Origin: an uncultured Lachnospiraceae bacterium
Lineage (GTDB): Bacteria > Bacillota > Clostridia > Lachnospirales > Lachnospiraceae
Assembly: GCA_910586705.1 (NCBI GenBank)
Contig: CAJUJK010000048.1
Span: forward strand, 1-15,372
Length of the DNA stretch: 15,372 nucleotides
Direction: 5' to 3'
The translations under genes and the position numbers were made by a program. Position 1 is the stretch's first letter. Each line of letters opens with the position of its first letter. A model generated the notes under the pieces. The model saw only the letters and a program-made list of their open reading frames with translations. It did no database searches and was not told where the DNA came from. Positions 13,959 through 15,372 of this stretch are shown piece by piece.

Positions 13959-15113
13959 TTACTTTTCCTGCCCAAACAGCGCCGCCGCCTTTTCCATCCG
14001 CTCTGCGATCTTCACACCGAAAGGACACCGGCTTTCACATGCCTTGCAGCCAATGCACGCGTCCGCTCCGCGCTCCAGCGCAAGATAATGCTCCCTCACA
14101 CTGGCGGGAACCTCCCCCTGCATAACGGCAAGATCATAATATTTGTTTACCATGGCAATGTCAATCTCTTTCGGACAGGGTTTGCAATGTCCGCAGTATG
14201 TACATTCTCCCTTTCCGAAAGTATTGCGGGGCGCTTTCGCCAGAACCGCGGCATAATTCTTTTCCTCTGCGTCAGCGGTCTCATATGCCACCGCCTCCTC
14301 CACATGCGCCGGCGTATCGTATCCCGCCAGAACCGACGCAACCGCCGGACGGGTCAGACAGTAATGGATACACTGTACAGGCGTCAGCGCAACGCCGAAA
14401 GGAGAGCGCGCCGCATCAAACAGCCTGCCTCCGGCATAAGGTTTCATAACGGTAATTCCCACATCATTCTGCTCACAGAGCTTGTACACTTCAGACCGTG
14501 CCGGGTCAATGCCGCCAAATCCGTCCGCATACTCCTCCGCAAAATAATCGTCGATATTATCCGTGGGCGGCAGGAGATCAAACGCCGGGTTAATGCTGAA
14601 CAGAATCATCTCAACCATCCCGCTCTCTGCCGCCTTTTTCGCCATGAGGGGATTGTGCGTACTCATGCCGACATGGCGTATCTTTCCACACGCTTTCAGT
14701 TCCTTCACATACTCGATAAACGGTCCGTTCATCGCGTTTTCCCAGTCATCCTCCTGATCGACAAAGTGTATCATGCCCAGATCCACGTAGTCCGTCTGCA
14801 GACGCGCCAGCAGATCCTCAAAAGCCTCCCTGCACCTGTCCACATCACGGGTCCGCTCATACTGCCCGTTCTGCCATGTGGAACCGATATGCCCCTGAAT
14901 GTACCAGCGCTCCCGCCTGCCCTCCAGAGCTTTTCCTATTTTCGTGCGGACATTCGGTTCTGACATCCAGCAATCCAGTATATTGATCCCCAGTTCGTCC
15001 GCCCGGTCGATCATTGCCTTACATTCCTCGTAAGTATGCCGCTCCAGCCACTCGCCCCCAAAACCGACTTCACTGACCTGTAATTCCGTTTTCCCTAATC
15101 TGCGATACTGCAT
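13959..15113 (-). CDS. Aldo/keto reductase-like protein with two C-terminal 4Fe-4S clusters
   Basis: A 384-residue cytoplasmic protein. The N-terminal part (1-295) is an aldo/keto reductase barrel: MQYRRLGKTELQVSEVGFGG, ELGINILDCW with Asp47, DYVDLGMIHF with His116, and the cofactor-side segment VGITVMKPYAGG. The tail holds two ferredoxin motifs, C304-C307-C310-C313-P and C353-C356-C359-C363-P, each fit for a 4Fe-4S cluster. The catalytic Tyr expected five residues after Asp47 is absent, and the catalytic Lys is replaced around Gly74-His75 (IQGHIG). From memory these changes are shared by a clostridial subfamily, so it is likely a redox enzyme with another mechanism, substrate unknown. AAGGAGGGAACCC precedes ATG 15113 and a strong promoter lies upstream. 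The kinase gene follows immediately on the same strand; any functional link with sugar sensing is uncertain. Confidence 0.87.
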   Translation of the reverse strand: MQYRRLGKTELQVSEVGFGGEWLERHTYEECKAMIDRADELGINILDCWMSEPNVRTKIGKALEGRRERWYIQGHIGSTWQNGQYERTRDVDRCREAFEDLLARLQTDYVDLGMIHFVDQEDDWENAMNGPFIEYVKELKACGKIRHVGMSTHNPLMAKKAAESGMVEMILFSINPAFDLLPPTDNIDDYFAEEYADGFGGIDPARSEVYKLCEQNDVGITVMKPYAGGRLFDAARSPFGVALTPVQCIHYCLTRPAVASVLAGYDTPAHVEEAVAYETADAEEKNYAAVLAKAPRNTFGKGECTYCGHCKPCPKEIDIAMVNKYYDLAVMQGEVPASVREHYLALERGADACIGCKACESRCPFGVKIAERMEKAAALFGQEK

Positions 15114-15173
15114 GGGTTCCCTCCTTAATACTGTCCGGGTTTCTATTTCCGTTTAAACTGATAATGTATACTC

Positions 15174-15202
15174 ATTATAATCTTAAACCCCTTTTTAGGC
15201 AA
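15174..15202 (-). promoter_or_regulatory. Sigma-A promoter of the aldo/keto reductase gene
   Basis: On the minus strand TTGCCT (15197-15202) and a perfect TATAAT (15174-15179) are 17 bases apart. Transcription would start near 15167, leaving a leader of about 54 bases. It may serve all four minus-strand genes. Confidence 0.8.
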
Positions 15203-15372
15203 GATAATTGCATGACAGCAAACCTTCCCCTCTGTTTGTCTCCAGTCCGTACCGAGAGCAGGTATGCCTGCCCTTTGCTGTGGGATAATAAGTAAGCCTT
15301 CCCTCCCCGGATTACGCCGTAAACGTCAAATCATACGCCTAGTCAGATTATAGATTTTCTGTCAAACTTTAA
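15203..15372. other. Non-coding right edge with a possible RNA structure
   Basis: No credible ORF is seen here. CAGCAAA (15216-15222) pairs with TTTGCTG (15274-15280), and inside it GCAGG (15258-15262) pairs with CCTGC (15267-15271) around a 4-base loop. It lies upstream of the reductase promoter, so it is not that gene's leader. It could belong to a neighbouring transcript beyond the window. Confidence 0.3.

Noticed and set aside
14088..14963. Long + strand open frame (291 residues) opposite the aldo/keto reductase
   Set aside because: It is an antisense shadow of a gene with clear motifs; the peptide is Arg/His-rich and unlike any family.
1..15372. CRISPR array or insertion sequence
   Set aside because: No evenly spaced direct repeats, DDE transposase or terminal inverted repeats of IS type were seen.

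Overview
The window looks like a chromosomal segment of a low-to-mid GC Firmicute, most likely a gut Lachnospiraceae-type clostridium. The reasons are strong AGGAGG-type ribosome binding sites, sigma-A promoters with 17-base spacers, a TnpX/TndX-type large serine recombinase with a C-terminal DUF4368-like region, a ferredoxin-tailed aldo/keto reductase, and a hybrid histidine kinase beside a sugar-binding lipoprotein and a GH36 glycosidase. The genus cannot be fixed from the sequence alone.

The left part (1 to about 6730) is accessory DNA. It opens with the C-terminal end of a tyrosine recombinase cut by the window edge. On the opposite strand follow a small ICE-type protein of unknown function, a possible 43-residue ORF and a complete 622-residue large serine recombinase. 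Then comes an AT-rich stretch on the + strand: a stand-alone DEDDh 3'-5' exonuclease with a cysteine-rich tail, a short DUF1902-like (HicB-like) protein, and an NYN-domain (PIN-like) RNase. The NYN gene has its own promoter, a structured 5' leader and its own terminator. Next is a phage/ICE-type tyrosine integrase gene broken by a one-base frameshift. It ends directly against the 3' end of a tRNA-Cys gene, the usual arrangement for an element integrated in a tRNA gene.

The middle (6702 to 7594) is the core-genome junction: a terminator that serves both strands, tRNA-Cys(GCA) and tRNA-Glu(TTC) on the minus strand with a good promoter, and a divergent SMI1/KNR4 (SUKH)-like gene with an extended -10 promoter and a TTG start.

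The right part (7615 to 15113) is one block of four minus-strand genes, in transcription order: an aldo/keto reductase with two C-terminal 4Fe-4S clusters, a membrane hybrid histidine kinase (Cache-like sensor, kinase, pseudo-receiver, receiver), a solute-binding lipoprotein, and a GH36 alpha-galactosidase-type glycosidase. No ABC permease and no DNA-binding response regulator lie in the window. The lipoprotein may therefore feed the kinase sensor, or may use permeases encoded elsewhere; this is inference. Nothing here proves a wholly new system. The best candidates for one are the structured leader with the NYN RNase and the kinase/binding-protein/glycosidase unit.
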